From NCBI GenBank assembly GCA_009937065.1, contig JAACDF010000019.1:42055-106054 (forward strand): DNA of 64,000 nt. The letters are read 5' to 3'. Shown here one piece after another: positions 32,547-43,695 of the stretch; within the stretch, counting starts at the first letter, position 1, and the number at the start of each line of letters is the position of its first letter. The position numbers and the translations under genes were made by a program. Under the pieces are notes generated by a model. That model saw only the letters and a program-made list of their open reading frames with translations. It was not told the DNA's origin and did no database searches. The DNA comes from Gammaproteobacteria bacterium (GTDB taxonomy: Bacteria > Pseudomonadota > Gammaproteobacteria > Pseudomonadales > Halieaceae).

Positions 32547-33518
32547 ATGGGGAATAGACGACTGACAGATCAGCAGCGAAGGCGCATTGAAGAAAATGCA
32601 GTGAAGCGGCGCGAGAACGCCAGCGCCGGAATCACTGAGGATAAAGAGGGAATGATCGTTGCGCGCTACAGCAAAACCGCGGTGGTTAGAGCGGGCAATG
32701 GGGAAACGCACAACTGTCACCTGCGCCCAAACCTGTCCCACCTCGTCGCAGGGGACCAAGTACTCTGGGCCAATGAAGAGACCGGCGCCTACGTTACAAG
32801 TCAGCTGGAGCGACGATCTGAACTTAAACGACCTGACGCCCGAGGCCAGCTTAAGGCCGTAGCAGCCAATGTCGACCTCATTGCCATCGTCTTCGCACCA
32901 GAACCTGAGCCCCATGCCAATCTGATTGATCGTTATCTGGTGGCCGCTCATATGGCGAACATCGACACCATTATCATTCTCAACAAATCGGATTTACTGG
33001 ATCAGCACCCAGAGCATGATGCATTGCTGGAGAGCTATCGAACGATTGGTTACGAGGTGATGACAAGCGGACCGACGCCTGAGGAAACGCAGGCGCTTAG
33101 TGACAAGCTGGGAACACGGACGTCAGTCTTCGTTGGGCAGAGCGGTGTGGGGAAATCCTCCATGCTCAACCGCTTGTTACCGGATGCGGAACTGCGGGTT
33201 GGCGCCTTATCCGAGGGTGTTCTTAAAGGACGTCATACAACGACGACAGCGGAGGTATTTGCGCGTCCGAATGGGGGCTTCATCATCGACTCACCTGGGA
33301 TCCGAGAGTTTGGACTGCAACACATTGATCTCACGCTGGTGGCACCTGGCTTTATGGAGTTCAGACCCTTCCTAGATCAATGTCGATTCCGAGATTGCAG
33401 TCATCTCGTTGAAAAAGACTGCAGGGTACTCGCCGCCGTTGAGAGCAATGAGATTAGTTCAGAGCGCTACGAAAGCTTTGTGAATATCGTCAGAGATATC
33501 GATACGCAAAGCTATTAA
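32547..33518 (+). CDS. rsgA: Ribosome small subunit-dependent GTPase A
   Basis: Circularly permuted GTPase: [40 protein letters not shown]. Confidence 0.97.
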   Translation: MGNRRLTDQQRRRIEENAVKRRENASAGITEDKEGMIVARYSKTAVVRAGNGETHNCHLRPNLSHLVAGDQVLWANEETGAYVTSQLERRSELKRPDARGQLKAVAANVDLIAIVFAPEPEPHANLIDRYLVAAHMANIDTIIILNKSDLLDQHPEHDALLESYRTIGYEVMTSGPTPEETQALSDKLGTRTSVFVGQSGVGKSSMLNRLLPDAELRVGALSEGVLKGRHTTTTAEVFARPNGGFIIDSPGIREFGLQHIDLTLVAPGFMEFRPFLDQCRFRDCSHLVEKDCRVLAAVESNEISSERYESFVNIVRDIDTQSY

Positions 33519-33625
33519 AGCACTTGGTAGCAAAGCCAGTTATAAAGCGTCACCGATCGAATCGTGTCCTCAATAGATCACTCAAAACACTATTGGACGA
33601 CCTGTTTCTGGCATAGACTGAAACC

Positions 33626-34615
33626 ATGAACATCGTTCGAGTCACAGGGGGTCTGTTGCTGGGCTTTTGCTTTGCTCTGAATGCACACGCACTCGGACAA
33701 AGCTCCGATGAAGTGGCATCCCCGGAACTCAAGTCCGAGAATGTGGCTACGGCGGCGCGAGAGAGAGCTGAGCGATGGGTTGACTCGAGTCATCGATTTG
33801 CAACCGATCGAACCATGGCGCTGACGCGCTGGGTAGACAGCTTTTTTGGTGACATGGATGGTGACGCAGAAATTGCGGAGTCTCGATTACGGCTGAAAAT
33901 CACAGCTGATTGGGATGAGCGCCTCGGAACGGAAACTCGCGTTAGCGTAGGCGGCAAGGTCAATCTGCCGCGATTGGCGGATCGCGTAGATCTAGTCTTC
34001 CGCGGTGATGACCCCGACGAACTTGTACCGGGTGATGAGGACGACCCCTCGCAGAGTCAGGTAGGCTTGCAGGTTATGCTCGATGAAAGCGCCAGCGGGA
34101 ACCACCGAACCGACTTCACCGTAGGCTTATCCGGCGCCGGACCAAAGCCGGGGGTGAAGTATCGCTACAAGACACTCTGGGGGCCAAATACCTCGTTTCG
34201 ATTTTCTCAGCGAGCACAATACGATTTTGATGACGGGGGGTTTGCGACTACCAAACTCGATATCGACTACGCACTCTCAAGACGATCGCTTATAAGAACT
34301 CAAAACCGCGTGCTGTATGGCGAGAACTCAGATGGCGCGGAGTGGTCCTCCAATATTGGTGTCGTGCGCCAGTGGGCGGTCGAAAACGGATTCGAGCGCG
34401 CGGCTTATTTGTACGCTGGAATAAGAGGCCATACCGAGCCTGATAGCTACGGAGAGAACTACCAAGTGGGGCTGCGATTGAGAGCGCAGGCCATCCGCGA
34501 GTTCTTATTTTTTGAGCTTGAGCCCACGCTCAGTCAACGCATCGACGCTCCAAATTTACCCCGAGAAACCGCCTGGGCAGTGGAGGCTCGAGTCGAGTTT
34601 CTCCTCTTCGACTAA
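33626..34615 (+). CDS. Putative outer-membrane/secreted hypothetical protein
   Basis: Signal peptide, alternating amphipathic beta strands, ends VEARVEFLLFD. Confidence 0.65.
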   Translation: MNIVRVTGGLLLGFCFALNAHALGQSSDEVASPELKSENVATAARERAERWVDSSHRFATDRTMALTRWVDSFFGDMDGDAEIAESRLRLKITADWDERLGTETRVSVGGKVNLPRLADRVDLVFRGDDPDELVPGDEDDPSQSQVGLQVMLDESASGNHRTDFTVGLSGAGPKPGVKYRYKTLWGPNTSFRFSQRAQYDFDDGGFATTKLDIDYALSRRSLIRTQNRVLYGENSDGAEWSSNIGVVRQWAVENGFERAAYLYAGIRGHTEPDSYGENYQVGLRLRAQAIREFLFFELEPTLSQRIDAPNLPRETAWAVEARVEFLLFD

Positions 34616-34665
34616 AGCGACGTTGCTTACGACTCCGAGTACCACGCTCGACAAATACTCTCGGC

Positions 34666-36117
34666 TTAGAGATTTTCCTCTGCGAACGCAGCGAGTCTCG
34701 ATCTTACAATGCCATTGATATGCATGATGCCTGCATGTGGGTAAGGCTTTACGCGCTCGACTAAGTAGGTGAGGCCCGAGGTCAGGGGTGAAATATATTT
34801 GTTATCGATCTGAGCCAGATTCCCTAAGACCACAATTTTTGAGTCTGAACCCACACGACTGATAATTGATTTCAGCTGAAACTGAGTCAGGCCTTGTGAT
34901 TCATCAATGATGATGTAGGCGCCATTGAATGACCTGCCGCGCATAAAGTTGAGCGACTTAAACTGAAGATTGGCGCGCTCCTTCACGTACTCGATGCTGC
35001 CATTAGAGCATTCATCTGCGCCATGAAGAATTTCCAGGTTGTCGTCAAATGCCGCAAGCCAGGGCGCCATTTTCTCTTCCTCGGTCCCGGGTAAAAAGCC
35101 AATCTCTTCAGCCATGGGCGGCGTTGAACGCGCGACGATAAGCTTTTTGTACTTTTTCTGCTCCAAAATGGCGTGAAGGCCATAGGCCAATGCTAAAAGG
35201 GTCTTACCCGACCCCGCAGGTCCCGTCAGTACGGTCATATCCAAATCATCATTATCGAGAAGACGCATGGCCATGGCTTGCTCCAAATTCCTGGGTGCCA
35301 AACCCCAGAAGCGCTGATTCATCAAGTTATCTCGACTATCGACCGCGAGGTAGACGAATTCCTGATCAACATGGTCGACAAAAGCGATAAAGCCATTGTC
35401 GTCATACAGAAACTGATTGGGGTAAGCCTCAGGTAACTCTGATCGTGGAATTCTGTGAAGCGTCAGATCCTCTTCACGCACCGTATCCACACGATCAATG
35501 CCTTGCCAAAACTCGCCCTCGCTCTTCTGGTAACCGGTGGCGAGAAGGTCAATATCATCAAGCACACGATCGTGACGATAATCCTCGACATGCAATAACC
35601 CGGAGCCCTTAGCCTTGATCCGCATGTTGATGTCTTTGGTTACCAGACATACAAACTCGCCCGGGTGCTCTATTTGATATTTAAGCGCGACATTGATGAT
35701 GCGATTGTCGTTAGCCTGATCCTGAGTACTATCGAGAAACGGCACGTTCTCGTTAGCGCTCAACAGCTGGTCCGGAAAAATCGCCAAACGTCCCAATGCA
35801 CCAGACAATGTGGATCCTGGGATTTCAACACCGTCCTGTATAGCTTGTGGTGACGAAGATCCCACTACTTTATCGATCATCTGAATAGCAATACGTGCCT
35901 CCCGACTGACCGATTTATCCCGCCGATCCTTAATGTGATCCAGCTCTTCCAGAACGGTCATTGGAATCACAACCCGATGCTCTGCGAATGCTGCGATTGC
36001 CGTTGGATCATGAAGTAACACGTTGGTATCCAAGACATACGTCTTTACTCCCGCGGGGGATAGTTGCGTGACTTCGTTAGGCAAGTTTGCAGATTGCGTC
36101 ATGTGATCTCCGACCAT
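34666..36117 (-). CDS. PhoH family ATPase with N-terminal PIN domain
   Basis: TYVLDTNVLLHDPTAIAAF (PIN), MTVLTGPAGSGKTLLALAYGL, IIDESQGLTQFQLKSIISRVG. Confidence 0.95.
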   Translation of the reverse strand: MVGDHMTQSANLPNEVTQLSPAGVKTYVLDTNVLLHDPTAIAAFAEHRVVIPMTVLEELDHIKDRRDKSVSREARIAIQMIDKVVGSSSPQAIQDGVEIPGSTLSGALGRLAIFPDQLLSANENVPFLDSTQDQANDNRIINVALKYQIEHPGEFVCLVTKDINMRIKAKGSGLLHVEDYRHDRVLDDIDLLATGYQKSEGEFWQGIDRVDTVREEDLTLHRIPRSELPEAYPNQFLYDDNGFIAFVDHVDQEFVYLAVDSRDNLMNQRFWGLAPRNLEQAMAMRLLDNDDLDMTVLTGPAGSGKTLLALAYGLHAILEQKKYKKLIVARSTPPMAEEIGFLPGTEEEKMAPWLAAFDDNLEILHGADECSNGSIEYVKERANLQFKSLNFMRGRSFNGAYIIIDESQGLTQFQLKSIISRVGSDSKIVVLGNLAQIDNKYISPLTSGLTYLVERVKPYPHAGIMHINGIVRSRLAAFAEENL

Positions 36118-36461
36118 TGTCCAAACAGTAAAATGAGGGCCACCTCGCTCTTATAGAGGGGCGAGTGCACGGCGCTGATACGAGGGATAAAGAATAGGCG
36201 GTTGCAGATACACAACACAGTGGCGTGGTACGAGGTGTCAAGGCGGAGCCGACAAACGTCATTACCAATAAACCGTCCTACTCTTTCTATTTCGGGCAGT
36301 TTCAGTAAAACCATGGAATGCCCGCGTGTCAATTACCGGGTAATGAATTTTTTTGATCACCACAAAAGCGTGAAAAGTGGGGGCCTCTCAGCTAGGATTT
36401 ACCCTTCGATGGTAAAGACCATCTCGGCGATACCACCCTTTTTCAAGAGATTCCTCGTTGT

Positions 36462-38414
36462 ATGTTAAATAAAAACGCCCTAAGTCAACTTCAGGGCCTA
36501 AAAGACAAGATAGAAGCAGAAAAAGAATACGCCGAGGGAACTGTCAAAGCGACACGGAGCCGGTTTGGTTTTGTGGTGCTGGATGACAACCGAGAGATAT
36601 TTCTACCTCCCGATGAAATGCATCGTGTCTTTCCTGGTGATCGGGTGTCCATCATCGTCAAACCGGCACCTGAAAAAGACAAGTCAGGTAAAGAACAAAG
36701 CACAGCGGAGCTCGAAAAATTAATCTCTACCGCAACCAGCGATTTCGTCGGAGAGGTCGTTCAAAAGGGCAAAGCATTTTTCGTCGCGCCTGATATCCCT
36801 GAACTCATGCATTTCACCCGGTGGCTCTTTATACCGCCTAATGCACGCTCCGGAGCTAAGGCCGGCGATCTGGTTCAGTGCCGACTTCAAAGGCACCCAT
36901 TTGCGGATGGTAAGCCCTCGGTAAAAGTACTTCGGTCATTCGGACCCGTGGGAACGCCAGGGCTTGAGAATGACTACTGCGCCGCGCGAGCGGGCATCGA
37001 GAAGATGCTCCCAAAAGAGCAGTTCAAGGCGATAGAGGCGCTCGTTGGTGACGGTGATACTCTCGACGAGATCAGAGAGGACCTGCGCTCCCTGCCGCTA
37101 GTCAGTATCGATTCTCAACATACCGTGGATATCGACGATGCTTTGTGCGCTGAACCCCACGAGAATGGCTGGAAACTGACGGTTGCCATTGCTGACCCCA
37201 CCACCTTTGTTAAAGAGGCGCCGGACCTGACAACCTTGATTGCAACGCGAGGGACGTCGCATTACTTTCATGGTTTGGCGATTCCGATGCTGCCAGAGGT
37301 GCTAACACAGAGCGCCGCATTAAGGCCTCTTGAGGATAAAAACGCCCTAGTGTGTCGTCTCCTTATCTCTACAGAAGGCGCCATTACAGATTCGAGCATC
37401 CAACTTTCCATTATCCGATCTAAAGCCAAGCTCAGCTATCAAGAAGTGGAAGACGTATTAACGGATGGCGCTGAGCACGAGTTCGCCGAGCATTTGAAAT
37501 ATCTTAACGACTGCTATGGCGCGCTCCGTTCCTGGCGGGAATCGAGAGAGCTCGTCATAGAGCATCGTCCAGAACATCGTTGGTTGCTGAATGAGAGGAA
37601 ACAAATCGATCGTATCGAAGAGGTGCGAAAGAAAGGATCACAGTTGCTGGTCGAGGAATGCATGGTCGCGGCGAATCGGTGCATTGCCCAAGCCCTAAAG
37701 GATGCTGAGCTGCCTGGTCCATTTGTAACGCACGCGGGCATAAGACGCGATCGCGCCGACGAGGCAAGAGAGTTTTTGACACGCTTTTTACCCGCGGAAA
37801 ACACCCTTGATTTCTCGACGCTCGACGGTTTTCGTACACTGATTACCGAGTTAAATGACTCATCCGATGAGCGGCCCTTGCGCTCAATGATTAATCGCTT
37901 AATGTCGCGAGCAAGCTTCAGCGTTAAGCCCGCACCGCATATGGGCATGGCATTACCGGTATACACAAATGGAACATCACCCCTTCGCAAAGCTCTGGAT
38001 TTTTGTGTACATCTACAACTCAAAGCCATGCTTGGCGATCCGAGCATTAAGACAGCGCCGGCCACAGTATTCGATCTTATCAATCAAGCCAGTTCGAAAA
38101 ACCGTCAGGCGGTGAATGCGGCCAACAATTGGCTGAGTTGTAACTACCTCAACGCACAATCGGCCGAGGGTCAGTCCGAATATGAGGCAGAGATTGTGCA
38201 CATCAACACCTCTGGATTTACGGTCAAACTGGCAGGCATTGGACTCGAAGGCACCGTTGATCTCAGAAAAGAGGAAGAGAAATTTAGCTTTGATAAATGG
38301 GAGATGGCGTTGGCAAGCAAAACTCGACGCTATCAATTGAGGCAGCATGTCCGTGTTCAATATAAGCCAGTCGAAAAACCACGCGGAGAGAGCGCCGGCT
38401 TTTCCGTAATCTAG
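36462..38414 (+). CDS. rnb: RNase II family exoribonuclease
   Basis: VSIDSQHTVDIDDALCAE RNB motif; shorter than RNase R and without basic tail. Confidence 0.9.
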   Translation: MLNKNALSQLQGLKDKIEAEKEYAEGTVKATRSRFGFVVLDDNREIFLPPDEMHRVFPGDRVSIIVKPAPEKDKSGKEQSTAELEKLISTATSDFVGEVVQKGKAFFVAPDIPELMHFTRWLFIPPNARSGAKAGDLVQCRLQRHPFADGKPSVKVLRSFGPVGTPGLENDYCAARAGIEKMLPKEQFKAIEALVGDGDTLDEIREDLRSLPLVSIDSQHTVDIDDALCAEPHENGWKLTVAIADPTTFVKEAPDLTTLIATRGTSHYFHGLAIPMLPEVLTQSAALRPLEDKNALVCRLLISTEGAITDSSIQLSIIRSKAKLSYQEVEDVLTDGAEHEFAEHLKYLNDCYGALRSWRESRELVIEHRPEHRWLLNERKQIDRIEEVRKKGSQLLVEECMVAANRCIAQALKDAELPGPFVTHAGIRRDRADEAREFLTRFLPAENTLDFSTLDGFRTLITELNDSSDERPLRSMINRLMSRASFSVKPAPHMGMALPVYTNGTSPLRKALDFCVHLQLKAMLGDPSIKTAPATVFDLINQASSKNRQAVNAANNWLSCNYLNAQSAEGQSEYEAEIVHINTSGFTVKLAGIGLEGTVDLRKEEEKFSFDKWEMALASKTRRYQLRQHVRVQYKPVEKPRGESAGFSVI

Positions 38415-38495
38415 GACGCTACCGGAGCACCGGACGCACCGTATCTCAAGGCAGTAAAATATGCATCTACAATACGATAGCTAGGAAAAATCATC

Positions 38496-39893
38496 ATGTC
38501 GCAAGCCCACTCTGTAAAAAATCTCCTCGGCGATGAGGCACTGATCGGGAGTCTCGTGACCGTTCAAGGGTGGCTGAGGAGCAAGCGAGACTCGAAAGCG
38601 GGCATCTCATTCCTAGCGGTAAACGATGGTAGCCACTTCGATAGTTTGCAATGTGTTGCGCCTAAGGAACTCTCTAATTACGAAGATGAAGTTTTAAAAC
38701 TGTCCACAGGCTGTGCCGTCATCGTATCGGGTGAACTCGTGGCATCGCAGGGCGGCGGTCAGTCGGTTGAAATCCAGGCATCTAAAGTTGAACTTATCGG
38801 AGATATTGACGACCCCGAGTCGTACCCAATCGCAAAAAAGCGTCACACCTTTGAGTACCTTCGCACACAGGCCCATCTGCGAACGCGAACCAATACCTTT
38901 GGTGCCGTAACAAGGGTCCGCCACACCTTAGCGAAGGCCATCCATGATTTCTTTCATACGGAAGATTTCTACTGGGTCAATACGCCCATTATTACAGCCA
39001 GTGATTGTGAAGGTGCGGGGGAGTTGTTTCGCGTCAGCACACTCGACCTCACTAACCTGCCCCGAGATGACAAAGGACAAGTCGACACTTCTCAGGACTT
39101 CTTCGGCAGTGATGCGTATCTGACGGTATCGGGGCAACTCTCGGTCGAGTCTTACTGCCTGTCTATGGGCAAGGTATATACCTTTGGGCCGACATTCCGG
39201 GCCGAAAATTCAAATACCTCAAGGCATCTTGCAGAATTCTGGATGGTTGAGCCTGAGGTGGCGTTCGCGGACCTTGCTGATAACGCAGCGCTGGCTGAGC
39301 GGCTTTTGAAATCTGTCACGCAGCGGGTGCTAAATGACTGCGAGACAGACCTTGGCTTCTTCCAACAGCGAATCGACAACACAGTGCTCGAACGATTGAC
39401 CAATATCGTCGATAAGCCGTTCGTGACAGTCACCTATTCTGACGCTATCGACATCTTGCTGAAGTCGGGTAAGACATTCGAGTTCCCCGTCGAATGGGGT
39501 ATCGATATGGCCTCTGAACATGAGCGCTTCCTCTCAGAGCAGCATTTCAAAGCCCCTGTGGTGGTTACGGACTACCCCAGAGAGATTAAGGCTTTCTACA
39601 TGCGACTCAACGACGATGAGCGCACCGTGGCGGCAATGGATGTGTTGGCGCCCGGTATCGGGGAAATCATTGGAGGCAGCCAACGCGAAGAGCGTCTCGA
39701 TGTATTAGATGCGCGAATGGATGAGGCTCTGAAAGATACCTTGTGGTGGTACCGAGACCTTCGTCGCTACGGCACGGTCCCGCACGCCGGTTTTGGCCTA
39801 GGGTTTGAGCGTTTGGTTGCCTACATTACGGGAATGGAAAATGTGCGAGATGTTATTCCATTCCCTCGAACCCCCGGCAATGCCGAGTTTTAA
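38496..39893 (+). CDS. asnS: Asparaginyl-tRNA synthetase
   Basis: [63 protein letters not shown]. Confidence 0.98.
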   Translation: MSQAHSVKNLLGDEALIGSLVTVQGWLRSKRDSKAGISFLAVNDGSHFDSLQCVAPKELSNYEDEVLKLSTGCAVIVSGELVASQGGGQSVEIQASKVELIGDIDDPESYPIAKKRHTFEYLRTQAHLRTRTNTFGAVTRVRHTLAKAIHDFFHTEDFYWVNTPIITASDCEGAGELFRVSTLDLTNLPRDDKGQVDTSQDFFGSDAYLTVSGQLSVESYCLSMGKVYTFGPTFRAENSNTSRHLAEFWMVEPEVAFADLADNAALAERLLKSVTQRVLNDCETDLGFFQQRIDNTVLERLTNIVDKPFVTVTYSDAIDILLKSGKTFEFPVEWGIDMASEHERFLSEQHFKAPVVVTDYPREIKAFYMRLNDDERTVAAMDVLAPGIGEIIGGSQREERLDVLDARMDEALKDTLWWYRDLRRYGTVPHAGFGLGFERLVAYITGMENVRDVIPFPRTPGNAEF

Positions 39894-39927
39894 TGGCTCT
39901 TCATGAGGCTCTTTATGAGGGCTCCGC

Positions 39928-41214
39928 ATGAGTAAGCGAGTACAGGTCGCCCTCCTACTGACGGGCAACGAATTGATGAGCGGGGATACGGTCGACAGTA
40001 ATTCGTCGCGCATCGCACTTGCTCTGGGTGCCCATAAAATTGGCGTGGGCAAAAAGATTACCGTCGGTGACGACCCCGAGTTACTCAGCGATAGTCTAAT
40101 CGATCTCTGCGCGAGCGCAGAAGTCGTCATCATAAATGGCGGCCTTGGACCCACTGAAGACGACCTCACCGCAGAGTTGATCGCGGAAGTCGCAGGTAAA
40201 GTACTGGTTAATCACCCCAAGGCCATAGAGCATCTCGAGATGTGGTGCGAGCGAAGAGGATTAGAGCTCAATGCGAGTAACCTCAAACAAGCCTTGCTTC
40301 CTGAGGGCGCTGATTTGGTCGCTAATCCGATTGGCAGCGCGGTGGGATTTGCGACAGAGGTCAATGGCGCACTGGTGATTACAACACCGGGGGTACCCGT
40401 TGAGCTCACTGCCATGCTTCCCGAAATCTGCGATCGCATTGCCACGCGTGTGGGCGCCGGCACCGCCTTCATACGAAGACTACAAACCTTTGGTATTGGC
40501 GAGTCGACCATTCAAGAGTTGGTGAATAAACGCAATGATGATTGGCCGAGCGGAGTGACCTTGGGCTTTCGTTCGGGACTGCCTCAGCTGGAACTAAAGT
40601 TACAAGTCGATGATGCCGACCTCCTTACTAAACGAGACGAAGCTGAGTCGCTACTGCATGAGTTAATTGGCGATCACATCATCGGTCATGACGACGATCA
40701 GCTAGCCATGGCCTTACAACGGGCGCTGCTTGGGCAGCAGATGTCGGTGACAACGGCTGAGTCCTGTACCGGCGGTTTGATTGCATCGCTCATAACCCGC
40801 GAGGCGGGTTCTTCACAGATCTTTGGAAGTGGTTTCGTCACCTACTCAAATGCAGCCAAGAACAGCGTGCTGGGTGTTCCCGAAGCAACCCTGGTCAAAC
40901 ACGGTGCCGTGAGTGAGCCTGTTGTCCTTGCCATGCTGACCGGCGCATTGGAAAAGAGCGGCTCGGACATTGGCATTGCCGTATCTGGCATTGCAGGTCC
41001 CGGGGGCGGGTCAGACGACAAACCTGTAGGCACCGTCTGGATGGCTTGGGGTGCCAAAGAGCACCACCGGGCCATTCGACTGCAGGTACCAGGCTCGCGG
41101 GAGCGTTTTCAGGTTATCGTCGCGGCCATTGGCCTAGACATTATGCGCCGACAAGTCCTAGCGCTTCCGCCAATACCGCACTACATCCAACGATTTATTC
41201 ACCGCGCGCCGTGA
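39928..41214 (+). CDS. cinA: CinA-like competence/damage-inducible protein (MoCF-like domain plus nicotinamide-nucleotide amidase domain)
   Basis: ALLLTGNELMSGDTVDSNS, NGGLGPTEDDLT, TTAESCTGGLIASLIT, GIAGPGGGSDDKPVGTVW. Confidence 0.93.
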   Translation: MSKRVQVALLLTGNELMSGDTVDSNSSRIALALGAHKIGVGKKITVGDDPELLSDSLIDLCASAEVVIINGGLGPTEDDLTAELIAEVAGKVLVNHPKAIEHLEMWCERRGLELNASNLKQALLPEGADLVANPIGSAVGFATEVNGALVITTPGVPVELTAMLPEICDRIATRVGAGTAFIRRLQTFGIGESTIQELVNKRNDDWPSGVTLGFRSGLPQLELKLQVDDADLLTKRDEAESLLHELIGDHIIGHDDDQLAMALQRALLGQQMSVTTAESCTGGLIASLITREAGSSQIFGSGFVTYSNAAKNSVLGVPEATLVKHGAVSEPVVLAMLTGALEKSGSDIGIAVSGIAGPGGGSDDKPVGTVWMAWGAKEHHRAIRLQVPGSRERFQVIVAAIGLDIMRRQVLALPPIPHYIQRFIHRAP

Positions 41215-41215
41215 C

Positions 41216-41848
41216 CTAGGGTTGCAGCCGCGAGCGACCCCAGCCATCGGCATACTGGTACACGAAGCGGTCGTGTAGACGGTCCTCTCCACCTTGCCAA
41301 AACTCGATTCGCTCAGGGACTAATCTAAAGCCACCCCAATGCGGCGGTCTCGGCACGTCGCTTCCATCAAACCGCCGAAGCGTCTCCTGATACTGGTGCT
41401 CCAACACTGAGCGGCTGGCGATTGGCCGACTTTGCTGGGAAGTCCAGGCCGCAATCTGACTGGCACGCGGCCTGGCAGCGAAGTAGGCATCAGACTCAGT
41501 TTCAGCGATTTTTTCTACCCTCCCCGAGACACTGACCTGCCGATCCAGTTCATTCCAAGGAAACAGCATCGACGCCCGATCGTTGTCGGCTAGTGCCACA
41601 GCCTTATCACTGTTGTAGTTAGTAAAAAACACAAAGCTGCGCTCACTGACACCTTTTAACAACACAAATCGCTGACGAATCGACCCATCGGGCTGAACGG
41701 TCGCCACCACCACGCCCGTGGGATCTGCCAACCCCGCCGCACTGGCGTCTTGCTGCCACTGCTCGAACAACGCCATTGGATCATCCGGCATCGACTCATC
41801 GCGAAGGCCGCCTTTGGTGTATTGCCGGCGGTAATCTTTTAATTCCAT
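41216..41848 (-). CDS. pdxH: Pyridoxamine 5'-phosphate oxidase
   Basis: MELKDYRRQYTKGGLRDESMPDDPMALFEQWQQDA; RIEFWQGGEDRLHDRFVY. Confidence 0.97.
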   Translation of the reverse strand: MELKDYRRQYTKGGLRDESMPDDPMALFEQWQQDASAAGLADPTGVVVATVQPDGSIRQRFVLLKGVSERSFVFFTNYNSDKAVALADNDRASMLFPWNELDRQVSVSGRVEKIAETESDAYFAARPRASQIAAWTSQQSRPIASRSVLEHQYQETLRRFDGSDVPRPPHWGGFRLVPERIEFWQGGEDRLHDRFVYQYADGWGRSRLQP

Positions 41849-41960
41849 GACTCCTCCTGAAGACCCTATGGTAATCGAAGTCGGGGGTACTCTGCGTAAA
41901 CTCAATGATGTGATAGCTTTGCACCCACATTGCCACACCAAAAGTTTTGGAGACTCCCTC

Positions 41961-43694
41961 ATGCGCTTCGCCAGCCTGGTCATCGCCACCGCGATGATGT
42001 TCAACGCCTCACCCGTTACTGCACAAACCGAAGACCAAGGCGGGCCACTGATTGACTACGGGACTCGCTTCATCCCCGCCATTGCATCCAAAGGCATCGT
42101 TTCTGGCCCAGAGAAGCTCGCATCGGAGGCTGGACTCGACATGCTCAAGCGCGGCGGCAATGCGATTGATGCAGCGGTAGCAACCGGTTTTGCCCTCGCC
42201 GTCACCCTTCCCCGCGCAGGCAACATTGCTGGCGGTGGTTTCATGTTGGTGCACCTCGCAGAATCCAACGAACAGGTGTTCATCGATTATCGAGAAATGG
42301 CACCAGCCAGCGCCTCACGAGATATGTTCCTCAATGAAGATGGCACTGTGAATAAACAGATGGCCTACAACAGTGTCAGCGCCGCCGGCATCCCGGGCAC
42401 GGTAGCTGGGATGATTTACGCCTTACAAAAGTACGGGTCCCTCGATCTCAAAACAGTGATTCAACCTGCTATCGATCTAGCGGAAAAAGGTTTCGAGGTT
42501 CCTGCAGCTTTGCATCTCAATTTACGCTCTGCCTCAAAACGCTTGTCCAGGAATGAGGAGGCCAATCGTGTTTATCTCGGCGGTAACGGTACCGCGCCGG
42601 CCATGGGAACAGTGTTCAAGCAACCTGACTTAGCCGAGACCCTAAAGCGTATTCGCGATAAGGGGAGCGACGGGTTTTACAAAGGTAAAACCGCCGAATT
42701 AGTCGTTGCAGAGATGCGGCGAAATGGCGGACTGATAACCGAGGCTGACCTCGCGAGCTACCGCGCGATAGAGCGCGCGCCGGTACGATCTACGTTTCGT
42801 GACTATGAACTCGTCAGTGCACCGCCCCCGTCGTCCGGTGGCGTCCATGTCTCTCAGATATTGAAATTGCTTGAGCCATTCCCGCTCAAAGAATTGGGTC
42901 ACAACAGCGCTGGGTACCTGCACCTCCTCATTGAATCGATGAAGCTCGCCTACGCCGATCGAAGTGAGTATTTGGGTGACCCCGACCGAACGGCTATTCC
43001 CATCGCACAATTGACGAGCGAGGATTATCTGGATCAGCGCCGGACCATCATCCGTGACGAAGTGGCGACGCCCTCGACTGAAATCCGACCCGGCAACTTC
43101 GAAGATCTAGAGAGCACCGAAACGACCCACTACTCCATAGTCGATCAATTCGGGAATGTAGTCTCAAACACCTACACCATTAACTTTAGTTTCGGCTCAG
43201 GCATCGTCGTACCAGGCACTGGCATGCTCCTGAATAACGAAATGGATGACTTTGCAGCCAAACCCGGATTCCCTAATGGCTATGGCTTGGTTCAAGGTGA
43301 AGCCAATGCAGTATCGGCGGGCAGTCGACCGCTATCCTCTATGACGCCGACGCTCGTATTTAGGGGCGGAAAGCCTTGGATAGCCACTGGTAGCCCCGGT
43401 GGGTCGCGCATCATTACTGCCGTCGCACAAACACTGCTCAATGTCATGGCGTTTGACATGACGTTGGGTATGGCGACGTCGGCACCCCGAATTCACCACC
43501 AATGGATGCCCGATATGGCCATGGTGGAACCCGGCATTTCACCCGATACCGTGTCGATTCTCGAGGCGAGCAAACACAAAATACTGCGTTCTAATAGCAC
43601 CATTGGCCGCGTCAACTCAGTGCAGATTGAAGATGGCTGGTTCTATGGTTATGCAGACCCAAGACGGCCGGGAGGCCATGTCGCGGTCTGGTAG
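41961..43694 (+). CDS. ggt: Gamma-glutamyltransferase
   Basis: Signal peptide; GGNAIDAAVATGFALAVTLPRAGNIAGGGFML; ESTETTHYSIVDQFGNVVSNTYTIN nucleophile region. Confidence 0.96.
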   Translation: MRFASLVIATAMMFNASPVTAQTEDQGGPLIDYGTRFIPAIASKGIVSGPEKLASEAGLDMLKRGGNAIDAAVATGFALAVTLPRAGNIAGGGFMLVHLAESNEQVFIDYREMAPASASRDMFLNEDGTVNKQMAYNSVSAAGIPGTVAGMIYALQKYGSLDLKTVIQPAIDLAEKGFEVPAALHLNLRSASKRLSRNEEANRVYLGGNGTAPAMGTVFKQPDLAETLKRIRDKGSDGFYKGKTAELVVAEMRRNGGLITEADLASYRAIERAPVRSTFRDYELVSAPPPSSGGVHVSQILKLLEPFPLKELGHNSAGYLHLLIESMKLAYADRSEYLGDPDRTAIPIAQLTSEDYLDQRRTIIRDEVATPSTEIRPGNFEDLESTETTHYSIVDQFGNVVSNTYTINFSFGSGIVVPGTGMLLNNEMDDFAAKPGFPNGYGLVQGEANAVSAGSRPLSSMTPTLVFRGGKPWIATGSPGGSRIITAVAQTLLNVMAFDMTLGMATSAPRIHHQWMPDMAMVEPGISPDTVSILEASKHKILRSNSTIGRVNSVQIEDGWFYGYADPRRPGGHVAVW

Positions 43695-43695
43695 C

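Noticed and set aside
40790-40815. Hairpin acccgcgaggcgggt resembling a terminator
   Set aside because: Lies in the middle of the cinA coding sequence and has no regulatory context
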